Numbered from the stretch's first letter, positions 44,606 to 53,473 are shown. The stretch: DNA of 64,000 nucleotides from Aulosira sp. FACHB-615 (GCF_014698045.1 NZ_JACJSE010000021.1:47342-111341), one strand, 5' to 3'. Notes: a model not told the origin generated them from the letters alone. Made by a program: numbers and translations.

Positions 44606-45340
44606 TTACATCACCATGTCCAGATAAAACTGCCGTCGAGTAGCAGTCATGGATAAAATCTCTGCCTCATGCCAACCATAGGCTTTAGCCAGAGTATGAA
44701 CTTCTTGCAGTAATCGCCTGGCTAAAGCATCAAGTTCTGCCCAGAAAAACACAACGATATCAAATATTGCCTGCCAGCGATGCTGACAGTTTGGGCAATC
44801 CAAATCCAGCAATATCTCAGCCTGCGGATCGCAGTCGCTTATCTGCTGGGCTAATTGCTCGATTATCTCAGGTGGTAGAGCTTCCCAAGAAACGGGAGTG
44901 CCAGCTTGACTGATTTGTAAAACACAACGCTCGATTAAAGAGCAGTATGCTTCCTCAATCGTTTGATCTGCTGTTAAGATTGCCAAATCATGACTATTGG
45001 GTAAACGAAACTGACACTCAAATCCTGCAATTTGAATTGTTTTGTTTTCGTATGAACTACCCAATGATTCATTAATATAGATGTCTGAGATATTCAAAGC
45101 AAACTCCAAGCGATCGCCACAGTTGGGACAGGTCGTCACACTATGGAGTTGAGAACCCATCGTCATCTGTCGCAATAACAGCAAACGGCGATCGCGCTGC
45201 CCCACACTGAGCATTGCCAACTGCTGCTGAGATTGATCAGGGTAGGCGAATGATAACAGCAATACTGCCCGTTCTAGCGGGTGCAGCTGCTGTCCTAACT
45301 CCCAAACTGTAATTACATCGCTGGCAGTAAATGGGCGCAT
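44606..45340 (-). CDS. T4 baseplate-type protein with two zinc-ribbon pairs
   Basis: The 244-aa protein contains two CPNC knuckles (TTCPNCGDRLEFAL near residue 74, LDCPNCQHRWQAIFDIV near 183) consistent with zinc binding. The layout (LHPLERAVLLLSFAYPDQSQQQLAMLSVGQRDRRLLLLRQM) matches the T4 baseplate protein family often found in CIS clusters. It lies between the tube and the proline-rich gene. It probably helps baseplate assembly. Family call moderate to good. Confidence 0.75.
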   Translation of the reverse strand: MRPFTASDVITVWELGQQLHPLERAVLLLSFAYPDQSQQQLAMLSVGQRDRRLLLLRQMTMGSQLHSVTTCPNCGDRLEFALNISDIYINESLGSSYENKTIQIAGFECQFRLPNSHDLAILTADQTIEEAYCSLIERCVLQISQAGTPVSWEALPPEIIEQLAQQISDCDPQAEILLDLDCPNCQHRWQAIFDIVVFFWAELDALARRLLQEVHTLAKAYGWHEAEILSMTATRRQFYLDMVM

Positions 45341-45373
45341 TCGTTAGCTCTCCCAAAATAATTAAACAGCAGG

Positions 45374-45889
45374 CTAGGCAAGGCTTGGTTCACTCGGTTC
45401 TGCTACTTCATAATCTCGCTCCCAGCCTTCGTTTTCTAGTTTGAGAGTTTGAATGGCGATCGCATTGGCATTGGCATCTAGTTCAGGTAATGCTTGGTAT
45501 TCAGAAACCCAGCAACGATAAACTTTGTAGGCAATAGCCAACTGTCCAGCTTCGTTATAAACTTCGATAATGATATCTTTGCGGAAATCTTTGAGAGAAA
45601 CTTCTGCACCCAAGCCAGAACCGTAGTTCCAAACTTTATTCGCCCATTTTTCAAACTCTGTATCGTGAGTTACCCCCCGTTCCAGGGTAATGGCTTCGTA
45701 GGTGCTGCGTCCTGGTGAGAGGCGATCGCTACTCGGATCGCCGCCTTCACGGTGCTTGACAACTTCCGTCGTCCGCTTCAAACTACCGACTTTACTCACA
45801 CCTGCGACATATCGACCATCCCACTTCACGCGAAACTTAAAGTTTTTGTAGGGGTCAAACCGTTGTGGATTAACGCTAAATTGTGCCAT
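45374..45889 (-). CDS. CIS tail tube protein (gp19-like)
   Basis: The 171-aa protein starts FSVNPQRFDPYKNFKFRVKWDGRYVAGVSKVGSLKRTTEVVKHREGGDPSSDRLSPGRSTYEAITLERGVTHDTEFEKWANKVW, the gp19 tube family. It assembles hexameric rings to form the rigid inner tube. It is the only tube gene found in the window; many eCIS carry two or three. It lies 9 bp after the sheath gene. Confident. Confidence 0.92.
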   Translation of the reverse strand: MAQFSVNPQRFDPYKNFKFRVKWDGRYVAGVSKVGSLKRTTEVVKHREGGDPSSDRLSPGRSTYEAITLERGVTHDTEFEKWANKVWNYGSGLGAEVSLKDFRKDIIIEVYNEAGQLAIAYKVYRCWVSEYQALPELDANANAIAIQTLKLENEGWERDYEVAEPSEPSLA

Positions 45890-45898
45890 TGCGCCTCA

Positions 45899-47479
45899 CT
45901 ATGCTTGAATTTGTCCGGCAATTTGCTGTAGTTGAATAATGACGAACTCAGCTGGCTTGAGTGGTGCAAAGCCAACGACGATTTTCACAATCCCCAAATT
46001 GATGTCATTCTGCGTGGTTGTTTCGCGATCGCACTTCACAAAATAAGCTTCTCTGGGTGACTTACCTTGAAAAGCACCTTGGCGGAATAAGTTGTGCATG
46101 AAAGCCCCCAGATTCAAGCGGATTTGCGCCCATAAAGGCTCATCATTCGGCTCAAACACTACCCATTGCGTACCACGATAAAGACTTTCTTCGATATACA
46201 AAGCCAAACGTCTGACAGGAATATACTTCCATTCCGAAGCCAGGCGATCGTTTCCTTGCAGAGTGCGTGCGCCCCAAATTACCCGACCCGCAGCAGGTAA
46301 GGTACGCAAACAATTAATCCCCAAGGGATTCAACTCGCCATTTTCTGCATCTGTGAGAGATACACTTAATTGGGGTACGCCAACTAAAGTCGCCTCTAAA
46401 CCAGCCGGTGCTTTCCATACCCCGCGCTGTGCATCCGTCCGCGCAAAGATACCCGCCACTGCACCGCAAGGGGCAAACTCTTCTATTTGATTGTTCCGCA
46501 AGGGGTTAGGCTGCTTTAGACGCGGGAAAAAGATGGCTGCATGATTACTGTTTGTACCAATGCTGTCAATCCCAGATTTAGCAGTATCTTTGGTCTGCCA
46601 ACTCTTGGGCGAGTCAACAATCAAGAATGCCCGATGGTCTTCACAAAATTTAGCTGCTTCCCCAATCAAATCCGATTCAATATCTACATCAGGTTGGTAG
46701 GGCGGGATGCAGAGGAGATTAAACAAATCGGCTTTCTTGAGCGCATAAAGCCCTTCCTTATTATTTTCTGCTCCATCTGGTGTGAAGTCAGCCTTAGCCA
46801 AAGGTAAACCATCTGAAGCTTGATCAGCATCTGCTACTTTAGATGATTCGTCGGCATTGCTATGAGCAGTAGGAACTGTAGATGGTAGGGATTCTCCCCC
46901 CCGAACTAACTGAGATTCATTCGCCAATACTTTATCTACTCTGCGCGGACTATCCTGAACAGTAAGATTGCGAAATCTTTCAGTTACCCCAGTTTTTGTA
47001 TCTTTAACGGTCAGGTTGAATAAGTCTGCTTGGTTCACGCCCAAAAGCTGTTGAGCCTCTTTATCTTTCGGCACATCGTGATCGATGCGGGCTTGTAAAT
47101 AGTTCCCCCAACTACCTGGATCAACTGCCTCTAGCGTCAATCCTTTGACTGTCAGCTTGGCTGTATGTGGTTTAGCAGATTCAGGCGGCGTAGCCTCTGG
47201 CTTTCCTGAATCTTTGTGGTACAGTCGCACAATGATTGCTTGGCTACCGCCGTTTAAGTAGAAGTCACGCACAGCATAGCTCAGGGTGCTTTCTATCCAC
47301 AGTCCGCCAAAAATTCGCTCAAAGTCACCAAAGCTGTTGATAGTAACAGGTTCGTTGACTGGCCCACGCAAAGCCCGACCAATAAAAGCAGTAACAGAAG
47401 TAGCTACACCTGTAATAGTTCTTACACCACTAGGAATTTCTTCAATATAAACTCCTGGGTAAGTGGGTGTGATAGGCAT
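45899..47479 (-). CDS. CIS tail sheath protein
   Basis: The protein is 526 aa from ATG 47479 with AGAGGAA upstream. MPITPTYPGVYIEEIPSGVRTITGVATSVTAFIGRALRGPVNEPVTINSFGDFERIFGG is the classic sheath N-terminus. The C-terminal block WVVFEPNDEPLWAQIRLNLGAFMHNLFRQGAFQGKSPREAYFVKCD ... NLGIVKIVVGFAPLKPAEFVIIQLQQIAGQ is the conserved sheath core. Between them (residues 200-270) is a variable, charged domain that would be solvent exposed. It is the first gene of the operon, behind the 1.3-kb spacer. Contraction of the sheath drives the tube. Confidence 0.95.
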   Translation of the reverse strand: MPITPTYPGVYIEEIPSGVRTITGVATSVTAFIGRALRGPVNEPVTINSFGDFERIFGGLWIESTLSYAVRDFYLNGGSQAIIVRLYHKDSGKPEATPPESAKPHTAKLTVKGLTLEAVDPGSWGNYLQARIDHDVPKDKEAQQLLGVNQADLFNLTVKDTKTGVTERFRNLTVQDSPRRVDKVLANESQLVRGGESLPSTVPTAHSNADESSKVADADQASDGLPLAKADFTPDGAENNKEGLYALKKADLFNLLCIPPYQPDVDIESDLIGEAAKFCEDHRAFLIVDSPKSWQTKDTAKSGIDSIGTNSNHAAIFFPRLKQPNPLRNNQIEEFAPCGAVAGIFARTDAQRGVWKAPAGLEATLVGVPQLSVSLTDAENGELNPLGINCLRTLPAAGRVIWGARTLQGNDRLASEWKYIPVRRLALYIEESLYRGTQWVVFEPNDEPLWAQIRLNLGAFMHNLFRQGAFQGKSPREAYFVKCDRETTTQNDINLGIVKIVVGFAPLKPAEFVIIQLQQIAGQIQA

Positions 47480-47976
47480 TAGAAGTTCCTCTGGCAATGA
47501 TTCTTCGTAGCCAATATTTAAAAGTCTAAATTTAAAGACTTGTTTGGCTTAATTCAGCCGTTTTTTAAACATACCATTCTTTCTTTTAAATGCACTAATT
47601 ACGTAAAATTAGTTAGCAAAATAGTCTGAATTTATATACTTTGACCAAAAATAATTATTCACAATAATTACAGCAATTACTTTGTTTAATAAAGTCATAA
47701 AAGTTCACTGAAATTAGCTGTGCATGAGTATTAAGTAATGAGTAATAAGTAAATTTTTTGCTGTACCTCATACCATTTCACTCTAAACATGATACAGATA
47801 GGCAAGCAGCGCCTCGACTCCACTCGGCGACCGGAAACAAAGGTGTAGAGGAAGTGATTTGTATCAGTAATTTCGTGAATTGGTATCAGAACCATCAAAT
47901 CTACTATATAGGACTCATATTTGATTTCTGAAAAAAAAAGAATTACTAAAAATCTTGTGGTATCGTTATTATTTAT

Positions 47977-48034
47977 TTTTACTTTTGCCTTTTTACTTTT
48001 ACCTTTTTACTTTTGCCTTTTTACTTTTGCCTTG
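47977..48034. repeat. STRR with 14-bp (2 x 7) period
   Basis: TTTTTACTTTTGCC and TTTTTACTTTTACC units alternate about four times. They are multiples of a heptamer, in line with heterocystous-cyanobacterial STRRs. Confidence 0.75.
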
Positions 48035-48250
48035 TTGTACTAGCCTCTTTTCTCCATATACTTCAGGACTTACGCATCAAAATTTTTTGTGGGGATTGGG
48101 TGTGAGGGTGAAAGGGTATGGGGTGTAAGGGTTTTGGATACTTACACCCTCATACCAATTTAATGTGAAGTTGCACATATCTTGATCCCCCTAAATCCCC
48201 CTTTTTAAGGGGGACTTTGATGGATGTTTTTCTGGTTCCCCCCTTTTTAA

Positions 48251-48548
48251 GCTACGGTGTACACACAAGTCTTGAAATCCTACCTATCGTTTGGTTTCGT
48301 CGTCTAGCTTTCAGTTTTGCGATCGCTCTAAAAGCCTGTCATTGCGTACCCCTGCGGGGAAGCAAGCTACGTGTAGCGTCTCGCTCCAGAGGAACGACGT
48401 TCACGAAGTGTTCCCGAAGGGTAGCAATCGCCAAAACTACGGGATTATGCGATTACTTCGCTCCGTTATCACTGCGCTCGTAATGACAATTTAAGGGGTC
48501 TATAACGCCTGAAACCCTTGCAGATAGTACTTGTGTGTACACCGTAGC
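48251..48548. mobile_element. 298-bp MITE with 20-bp perfect inverted ends and 7-bp target duplication
   Basis: GCTACGGTGTACACACAAGT at 48251-48270 is the exact reverse complement of the right end at 48529-48548. TTTTTAA is found directly outside on both sides (48244-48250 and 48549-48555). Removing one duplication restores a normal stretch of CCCCCTTTTTAAGGGG. No ORF of note lies inside. The element looks recently mobile; its transposase is not in the window. Confidence 0.88.
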
Positions 48549-48705
48549 TTTTTAAGGGGATGCTCAAGGGGATCTGATTCTATGCAGCTTCATAAAAAAT
48601 TGGTATTACACCCTCATACCCCTGCACCTATATCTCTATTTTCCTTTTCCCCCATACCCATAAACCCCTACTTTCCCTACACCCCCACACCCTTAAACCC
48701 CCGCT

Positions 48706-48816
48706 CACTGAGCGCAGTCGAAGTTGGTCACTGAGCGCAGTCGAAGTTGGTCACTGAGCGCAGTCGAAGTTGGTCACTGAGCGCAGTCGAAGTTGGTCAC
48801 TGAGCGCAGTCGAAGT
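48706..48816. repeat. 23-bp tandem repeat, five copies
   Basis: CACTGAGCGCAGTCGAAGT followed by TGGT repeats with 23-bp period starting at 48706, 48729, 48752, 48775 and 48798. The core is a dispersed cyanobacterial repeat that also contains the palindrome-like ends ACTTCGACTGCGCTCAGTG. The last copy ends 2 bp before the stop region of the AAA-WD40 gene. Confidence 0.85.
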
Positions 48817-48817
48817 G

Positions 48818-51337
48818 CTAATTCCCACTCTGACAAACTCCCCTATCACCCTCACTCAAATTCGGCGCGTAAATTAAATAGTTACGCAACCACCCACAAC
48901 CCCGCGCTAGTAATTGCTCTAAACTTTCTACATTCCACAACCGCGCTGTCTTGTCATCTGAGGCGGTGAGGATGCGCTGCCCATCGGGGCTGAAACTGGC
49001 ACTGTTGACATCACCCTCATGCCCCTGGAACTTGGCAATTTCCCTGCCCTGTAAGTCCCACAACCGCGCTGTGTTGTCATAAGAGGCGGTGAGGATGCGC
49101 TGCCCATCGGGGCTGAAACTGGCTCTGATGACCACACCCTCATGCCCCTGGAACTTGGCAATTTCCCTGCCCTGTAAGTCCCACAACCGCGCTGTCTTGT
49201 CATAAGAGGCGGTGAGGATGCGCTGCCCATCGGGGCTGAAACTGGCACTGATGACCACACCCTCATGCCCAGCCATCACCGTAATGCCCCGCACTTTATC
49301 CAAAATTGTCTGTAAAGCCAACACTGGGTTAGCAGCTGGGTAATCTTGGAGTTGTTTAATTCCCCGCTTATCTATTAAACTTTTTAACTCTCTGCCATCC
49401 CGCATCGCCGCCAGCAAAGCCCCCACTTGATTAAACTGCAAGCGGTTAATATTTGCCAACCCTGACCGTTCCAGCCTAATACCAGCCAAGGCAATTTGTC
49501 GTTCTGCTTCTGTTTTTTCTAAGTCATTTTGTGCCTTTCGCACCCGTCCTTGCGCCAGTCTTTGGGCTGCTGCCGCAGTTTCTAACCCCCGCAAAGCCTC
49601 TTGCTGTTGTGCTTTGGCTTGTCGCAGGTCGTTTTGTGCCTTTTCTACTTGTTTCCGCGCCAAATTTTCTTTGTCTTGTGCTTGTGCCAGTTGTAAGTTT
49701 GTGGCATCTAGTTGTTGCTTGGCAATTTTCTCTTGCTTTTTTAAATTAGCCTCAGCATTCTTAACCTTGATTTCGGCATCAGCCACCTTTTTATTAGCAT
49801 CATTAATTCGCTGCTGTGCCGCTTTTAATTCCTCCTCCTTTTGTTTTTTCTCACTATCAATTTTGTCCCGTTCATCTCTCGCCACCGCCAATTGTTCATT
49901 ACTTCGCCCCGCCAACACTCCCAACCCCACCGCCGCCACCCCAGAAACCAGCAACAACACTAAAGCAATTTGTACTCGCCGCCTAGCTGTTTTATTCGCG
50001 GCTGTTAATATTGCTTGTTCTTTCTTCGCTATTTCTAAATCTCGTTCAACTTCTTTTCTTTCTAATTCCTGACTAGCATCCAAAAACCGATCATCTATAT
50101 CAGTTAAACTTTTGCCAATTCGCCAAGCCAAAGCCTCTTTCAAAGCCTGTCCCCGCAACAACCGCGACTCATCTAGATAATTAGCAGCCTTCCAAGCATT
50201 AAAAGCATCAGAATAAGGACGCAAATTCGCCAACAACTGCTCACACCACAGCGAGTTAAACACCTCTGCATAAATGCGGTTATAAACTCGCAACTTTCCC
50301 TCGCGCCTCACTACCAACCCACTCAACCGCAATTCTATTTGTTCCGCACTGTCATCAGTGGCAACTTCACCCTGCTGCAAAATCTGTTGATACAACCCCA
50401 ACAACCGCCCAGTCCGCAACTCCCCACTGCGCGTAATTCTATATAAAATCGTCTTCAAATGTTCCGGCTCATCCTGCCCTTCCCAATTCTCAATAATCCG
50501 CTTTCTGACTACACTTTCCACCCACTCTGCAATTTTAGATTTTGGATTTTGGATTTTAGATTCTTCTCCAAACTCTGCAACTAATAACTTACAAACCTTT
50601 TGCGTCAAAAACGGCTGTCCCCCCGTCCACGCCAACACCGCCGCCATCACCTCTTGCGGATTTCCCACCGTTGCCAAACCCCGTGCCAAAGGTTCCGCCT
50701 CATCCAAATTAAACCCAGTTAAATCAATCGCCCTACCAATATTAAAAGGCGTGCGTCCTTTATCTTGAATCAAATCAGAAGGGGTAGACACACCAATTAA
50801 AGCAAAAGTCACGCGGTTATATTCTGGTTTTTCAGCGCGGCGGTTATAACAATCTCGAATAACTGCAAAAAAGTCATCTAAATTAAATCCCAGACTTAAA
50901 ACACTATCAATTTCATCAATAAAAATTACAATCTTGCCACTTATTTTTGCTAATAAAACTGTTTCAATAAACTTACTAAAACGCTGCACTGGTGAAATTA
51001 AATTATGCTCATTCCACCAAATTTCTAAATCAAAATCAGTATACAAATTAAAATATCCCACCAACGTATCTATTACCCCGGCATACCATTGTTCCGGTGT
51101 AATATCATCCGTCCCTATGGCTGTAATATCCACCGCCGCACAAGCAAAACCCTCATCTTGCAATTGCCGCATTACCCGCACCCGCAAGCTAGATTTCCCC
51201 ATCTGCCGAGAGTTGAGGACATAACAAAATTCCCCAGCCTGCAAGCCTGCATACAAATCATCGTCAGCTTGTCGTCTGACATAAGTTGGCGCATCTTGGG
51301 GTAAACTTCCCCCGACTTGGTACTGGTATTGAGTCAT
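48818..51337 (-). CDS. AAA-like ATPase with TM, coiled coil and short WD40 array
   Basis: The protein is 839 aa from ATG 51337 (MTQYQYQVGGSLPQDAPTYV), as in the related N-terminus at 611; an in-frame ATG at 51442 lies in repeat DNA. Residues 1-400 are the AAA_35 domain (RQMGKSS 44-50; IVIFIDEID 136-144). At 261-269 the run KIQNPKSKI is encoded by heptanucleotide repeats. One membrane segment lies at 456-477, then a coiled coil (about 480-620) and three WD40 units of 41 residues (GHEGVVISASFSPDGQRIL...). WD arrays in this class usually contain more blades, so the array may be shortened. Role: probable STAND-like signalling. It is the downstream neighbour of the CHAT gene. Confidence 0.78.
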   Translation of the reverse strand: MTQYQYQVGGSLPQDAPTYVRRQADDDLYAGLQAGEFCYVLNSRQMGKSSLRVRVMRQLQDEGFACAAVDITAIGTDDITPEQWYAGVIDTLVGYFNLYTDFDLEIWWNEHNLISPVQRFSKFIETVLLAKISGKIVIFIDEIDSVLSLGFNLDDFFAVIRDCYNRRAEKPEYNRVTFALIGVSTPSDLIQDKGRTPFNIGRAIDLTGFNLDEAEPLARGLATVGNPQEVMAAVLAWTGGQPFLTQKVCKLLVAEFGEESKIQNPKSKIAEWVESVVRKRIIENWEGQDEPEHLKTILYRITRSGELRTGRLLGLYQQILQQGEVATDDSAEQIELRLSGLVVRREGKLRVYNRIYAEVFNSLWCEQLLANLRPYSDAFNAWKAANYLDESRLLRGQALKEALAWRIGKSLTDIDDRFLDASQELERKEVERDLEIAKKEQAILTAANKTARRRVQIALVLLLVSGVAAVGLGVLAGRSNEQLAVARDERDKIDSEKKQKEEELKAAQQRINDANKKVADAEIKVKNAEANLKKQEKIAKQQLDATNLQLAQAQDKENLARKQVEKAQNDLRQAKAQQQEALRGLETAAAAQRLAQGRVRKAQNDLEKTEAERQIALAGIRLERSGLANINRLQFNQVGALLAAMRDGRELKSLIDKRGIKQLQDYPAANPVLALQTILDKVRGITVMAGHEGVVISASFSPDGQRILTASYDKTARLWDLQGREIAKFQGHEGVVIRASFSPDGQRILTASYDNTARLWDLQGREIAKFQGHEGDVNSASFSPDGQRILTASDDKTARLWNVESLEQLLARGCGWLRNYLIYAPNLSEGDRGVCQSGN
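48920..49275 (-). repeat. Three nearly identical 123-bp WD40-coding repeats
   Basis: The phrase GAGGCGGTGAGGATGCGCTG recurs at 48960, 49083 and 49206, giving a period of 123 bp (41 codons). DNA identity between units is very high, including silent positions. This indicates recent duplication or gene conversion and a length-variable locus. Confidence 0.85.
50533..50562. repeat. Heptanucleotide repeat inside the AAA-WD40 gene
   Basis: TTTTAGA TTTTGGA TTTTGGA TTTTAGA run in tandem in frame and encode part of SKIQNPKSKI. The surrounding protein aligns without this stretch in the related protein at 611. An STRR therefore appears to be inserted in a coding sequence. Confidence 0.75.
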
Positions 51338-51538
51338 ATTGTGTAGGGGTGAAAGGGTGTAGGGGTGAATATGTCTGAAAAATATCAAATATTTCGCTTG
51401 ATCCCCCCTAACCCCCCTTTTTAAGGGGGGAATTTTCTTCAAGTCCCCCTTTTTAAGGGGGATCTAAAAGTATGGAGAACAAAACAAACAATTTTTCAGA
51501 TATCCTCTAGTGAATTTGTAAAAGAATTAAGAATCGTT

Positions 51539-51560
51539 ATCAGTTATCAGTTATCAGTTA
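51539..51560. repeat. STRR (CAGTTAT heptamers)
   Basis: Three CAGTTAT units occur head to tail between the AAA-WD40 and CHAT genes. Nearby at 51400-51470 two copies of TCCCCCTTTTTAAGGGGG-like palindromes also occur. Confidence 0.7.
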
Positions 51561-51575
51561 TCAAAATAATTTTGT

Positions 51576-53198
51576 TCACTGTTCACTGATTTTCACTCCC
51601 AGGCGATCGCTAAAATATTTCCGGTATAAATTACATAAAGGCATAACTTTATTTCCTTGAAACTTCACTAACCCCATACTCCGCAGTTTAAAGGCGGCTG
51701 TTGTTCCCACATCAACGGCTACATCAGCCATAAGTACTTGTTTAAAAGCTGTCAGCAATTGTTCATCCTCCTGCAAATTCAGCAAATGACGACGCAAATG
51801 ATCACTATATGCACCAGACTCTGTAGGCGCTGTTTGTTCTAGTTCTTGCCAAGTCATTCTCCCCCTCGCCATTTGATACAAAGCCACCCGCACTAAATAA
51901 GGGTGTCCACCAAATAAGCTAATTAACTCCTCAACTTGTGAGTTATGCCAATTCAGTCCATGACGTTGTACCAAATCTTTTACCTGTGCTGGATTTAATT
52001 CTGGCAACTCCACAGGTAAACCCACATTAAACGGTGACTGATTAATATTCAGAGGAATATACACTTCTTTAGAATGGACAATTACCAGTCTCAGCTTTTG
52101 CCAAATTGCATCATTTTTAGCACGCTCATGCCATGCCCGCAGCAAGCCGAAAAAATCTGTAGCAATTGAGGGATGTTTAAAAATTTCGTCTACTTCATCT
52201 AAACCCAAGACAATGGGCGCGTCTATCTCTTTCAGCAAATACCTTTGAAAGTAGTTGGAACACTTGTTTTTACTTCCTAAAACCCCGCGCCAAAAATCAT
52301 CTAACTTGTCTGGGAAACCAAGACTATCGGTAATACTGGCGCAAAACCACTGCAAAAACATATCCAAACTATCAAGAAATTCCGCATCGGCTGACTGAAA
52401 GTTTAAATACGCTGTTTCATAGCCTTGTTTACTGCCATAATCCAGAATCCGCGACATTAACGAACTTTTACCCATTTGGCGCGGTGCTTTAATTCTAATT
52501 AATGCCCCAGCGTTGAGAATTTCTGTGTAACAGTCAGTTTCTACAGGAGGGCGATCGATGTAAAATGCAGATCCTAAAGGAACTTGCCCTTCAGGATTTT
52601 CTAAGAATACTGCTGATGTGACTGTTGTTTCTGAAACTGAATTTTTCCGGCTTTTGAGAACTGGAGTGGAAGATTCAGGAATGTTTTTTAAGTCGATCGC
52701 ATTACAACCAAACTCATAAGCATCTTGGTATGATCTATCAGCGCCGAGTGCGTCATAAAAACCCACTGCAAACTCTCTGGCTGCTGCATCACCAATTTCT
52801 TGATTCATCCCGACTACGCAGTCAATATGCTGAAAAATCGCCTCAGCTTGGACTTCGCTATAGCAGGCGTTTAACAACACACACTCAATTTTGTCTTTAA
52901 ATAAACTAAATAACTTAGTTAAAGCCTCTGTACTAACTACTTGCCCTTTTCCGGCATCATTTTCTAATACTAACCCTTGATTACCTGCGCCATGTCCCGA
53001 AAAATGCACAATTTCTGGTTCATAGTCTAACAGCGATCGCCGCAAATCTTCGGGACGCACCGCCCAACTCGCAATAATTTCAAATTTATTTCGACTATTG
53101 GCACGTTTCAATCCTGCCTGAATTTCTCTAACTTCTTGGTCTAAACGTAATGGTCTACCGTTGCTAGGATGGGCTGATAGTATCAGGATTTTTTTCAC
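51576..53198 (-). CDS. CHAT caspase-like protease fused to AAA-like ATPase
   Basis: This is a 540-aa protein. Residues 1-170 form a CHAT domain: His69 in IVHFSGHGAGNQGLVL and Cys112 in VLLNACYS make the caspase-like dyad. Residues 200-530 are an AAA-like domain with Walker A-like APRQMGKSS (238-246) and Walker B-like PIVLGLDEV (328-336), closely similar to the second half of the 611 protein. CHAT proteases cleave partner proteins and are found in bacterial defence and cell-death systems. It may be activated through its own AAA domain. The substrate is unknown. It lies 239 bp upstream of the AAA-WD40 gene, same strand. Confidence 0.85.
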   Translation of the reverse strand: MKKILILSAHPSNGRPLRLDQEVREIQAGLKRANSRNKFEIIASWAVRPEDLRRSLLDYEPEIVHFSGHGAGNQGLVLENDAGKGQVVSTEALTKLFSLFKDKIECVLLNACYSEVQAEAIFQHIDCVVGMNQEIGDAAAREFAVGFYDALGADRSYQDAYEFGCNAIDLKNIPESSTPVLKSRKNSVSETTVTSAVFLENPEGQVPLGSAFYIDRPPVETDCYTEILNAGALIRIKAPRQMGKSSLMSRILDYGSKQGYETAYLNFQSADAEFLDSLDMFLQWFCASITDSLGFPDKLDDFWRGVLGSKNKCSNYFQRYLLKEIDAPIVLGLDEVDEIFKHPSIATDFFGLLRAWHERAKNDAIWQKLRLVIVHSKEVYIPLNINQSPFNVGLPVELPELNPAQVKDLVQRHGLNWHNSQVEELISLFGGHPYLVRVALYQMARGRMTWQELEQTAPTESGAYSDHLRRHLLNLQEDEQLLTAFKQVLMADVAVDVGTTAAFKLRSMGLVKFQGNKVMPLCNLYRKYFSDRLGVKISEQ

Positions 53199-53347
53199 AG
53201 AGTGAACTAGTGTAGATTAACCCAGGTTTTTTCCCTAAAATTAGTGTACTACAGCTAATATTCTCTGAAATCTATGCTAAAAATAGCAGGCAACAAACTT
53301 GGATGTCTTTTACATTCTGTGTGAAGCGATCGCTATTATATCTATAC

Positions 53348-53473
53348 AGGACTTACGCACAAAGATTATCTGTGGAGATTGGGTGCAAGGGTGAAAGGGT
53401 TTGGGGTGTAAGGATTTTGAATAAGTACACCCTCGCCAAAACCCTTAATTTTTCGTTTTTATGCGTAAGTCCT
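53348..53473. mobile_element. 126-bp inverted-repeat element (AGGACTTACGCA family)
   Basis: AGGACTTACGCA (53348-53359) and TGCGTAAGTCCT (53462-53473) are perfect 12-bp inverted ends. The interior resembles the copies at 48066, 62424 and the reversed 13340 (GATTGGGTG..AGGGTGAAAGGG). No clear target duplication is seen. The surrounding 53199-53582 spacer holds no gene. Confidence 0.78.

Larger units (their letters stand above)
47480..48817. other. Repeat-rich spacer upstream of the CIS operon
   Basis: This 1.3-kb gap between the sheath gene and the AAA-WD40 gene contains no gene. In order it holds an AT-rich part likely to carry the CIS promoter, a 14-bp-period STRR (47977-48034), a fragment of the AGGACTTACGCA repeat family (about 48066-48140), a 298-bp MITE (48251-48548), and a 23-bp tandem array (48706-48816). 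Confidence 0.7.

Noticed and set aside
25190..47479. Prophage
   Set aside because: Tail and baseplate genes are present, but no capsid, portal, terminase, integrase or lysis genes are seen. The ATPase, DUF4255 and DUF4157 genes point to a CIS.
25190..47479. Type VI secretion system
   Set aside because: No TssJLM membrane complex, ClpV-type ATPase or TssBC split sheath; the sheath is a single gene and the ATPase is Afp15-like.
48706..48816. CRISPR array
   Set aside because: Repeats are directly adjacent with 23-bp period and identical filler; there are no unique spacers and no cas genes.
48920..49275. CRISPR or minisatellite
   Set aside because: The 123-bp units are in frame and encode WD40 blades.
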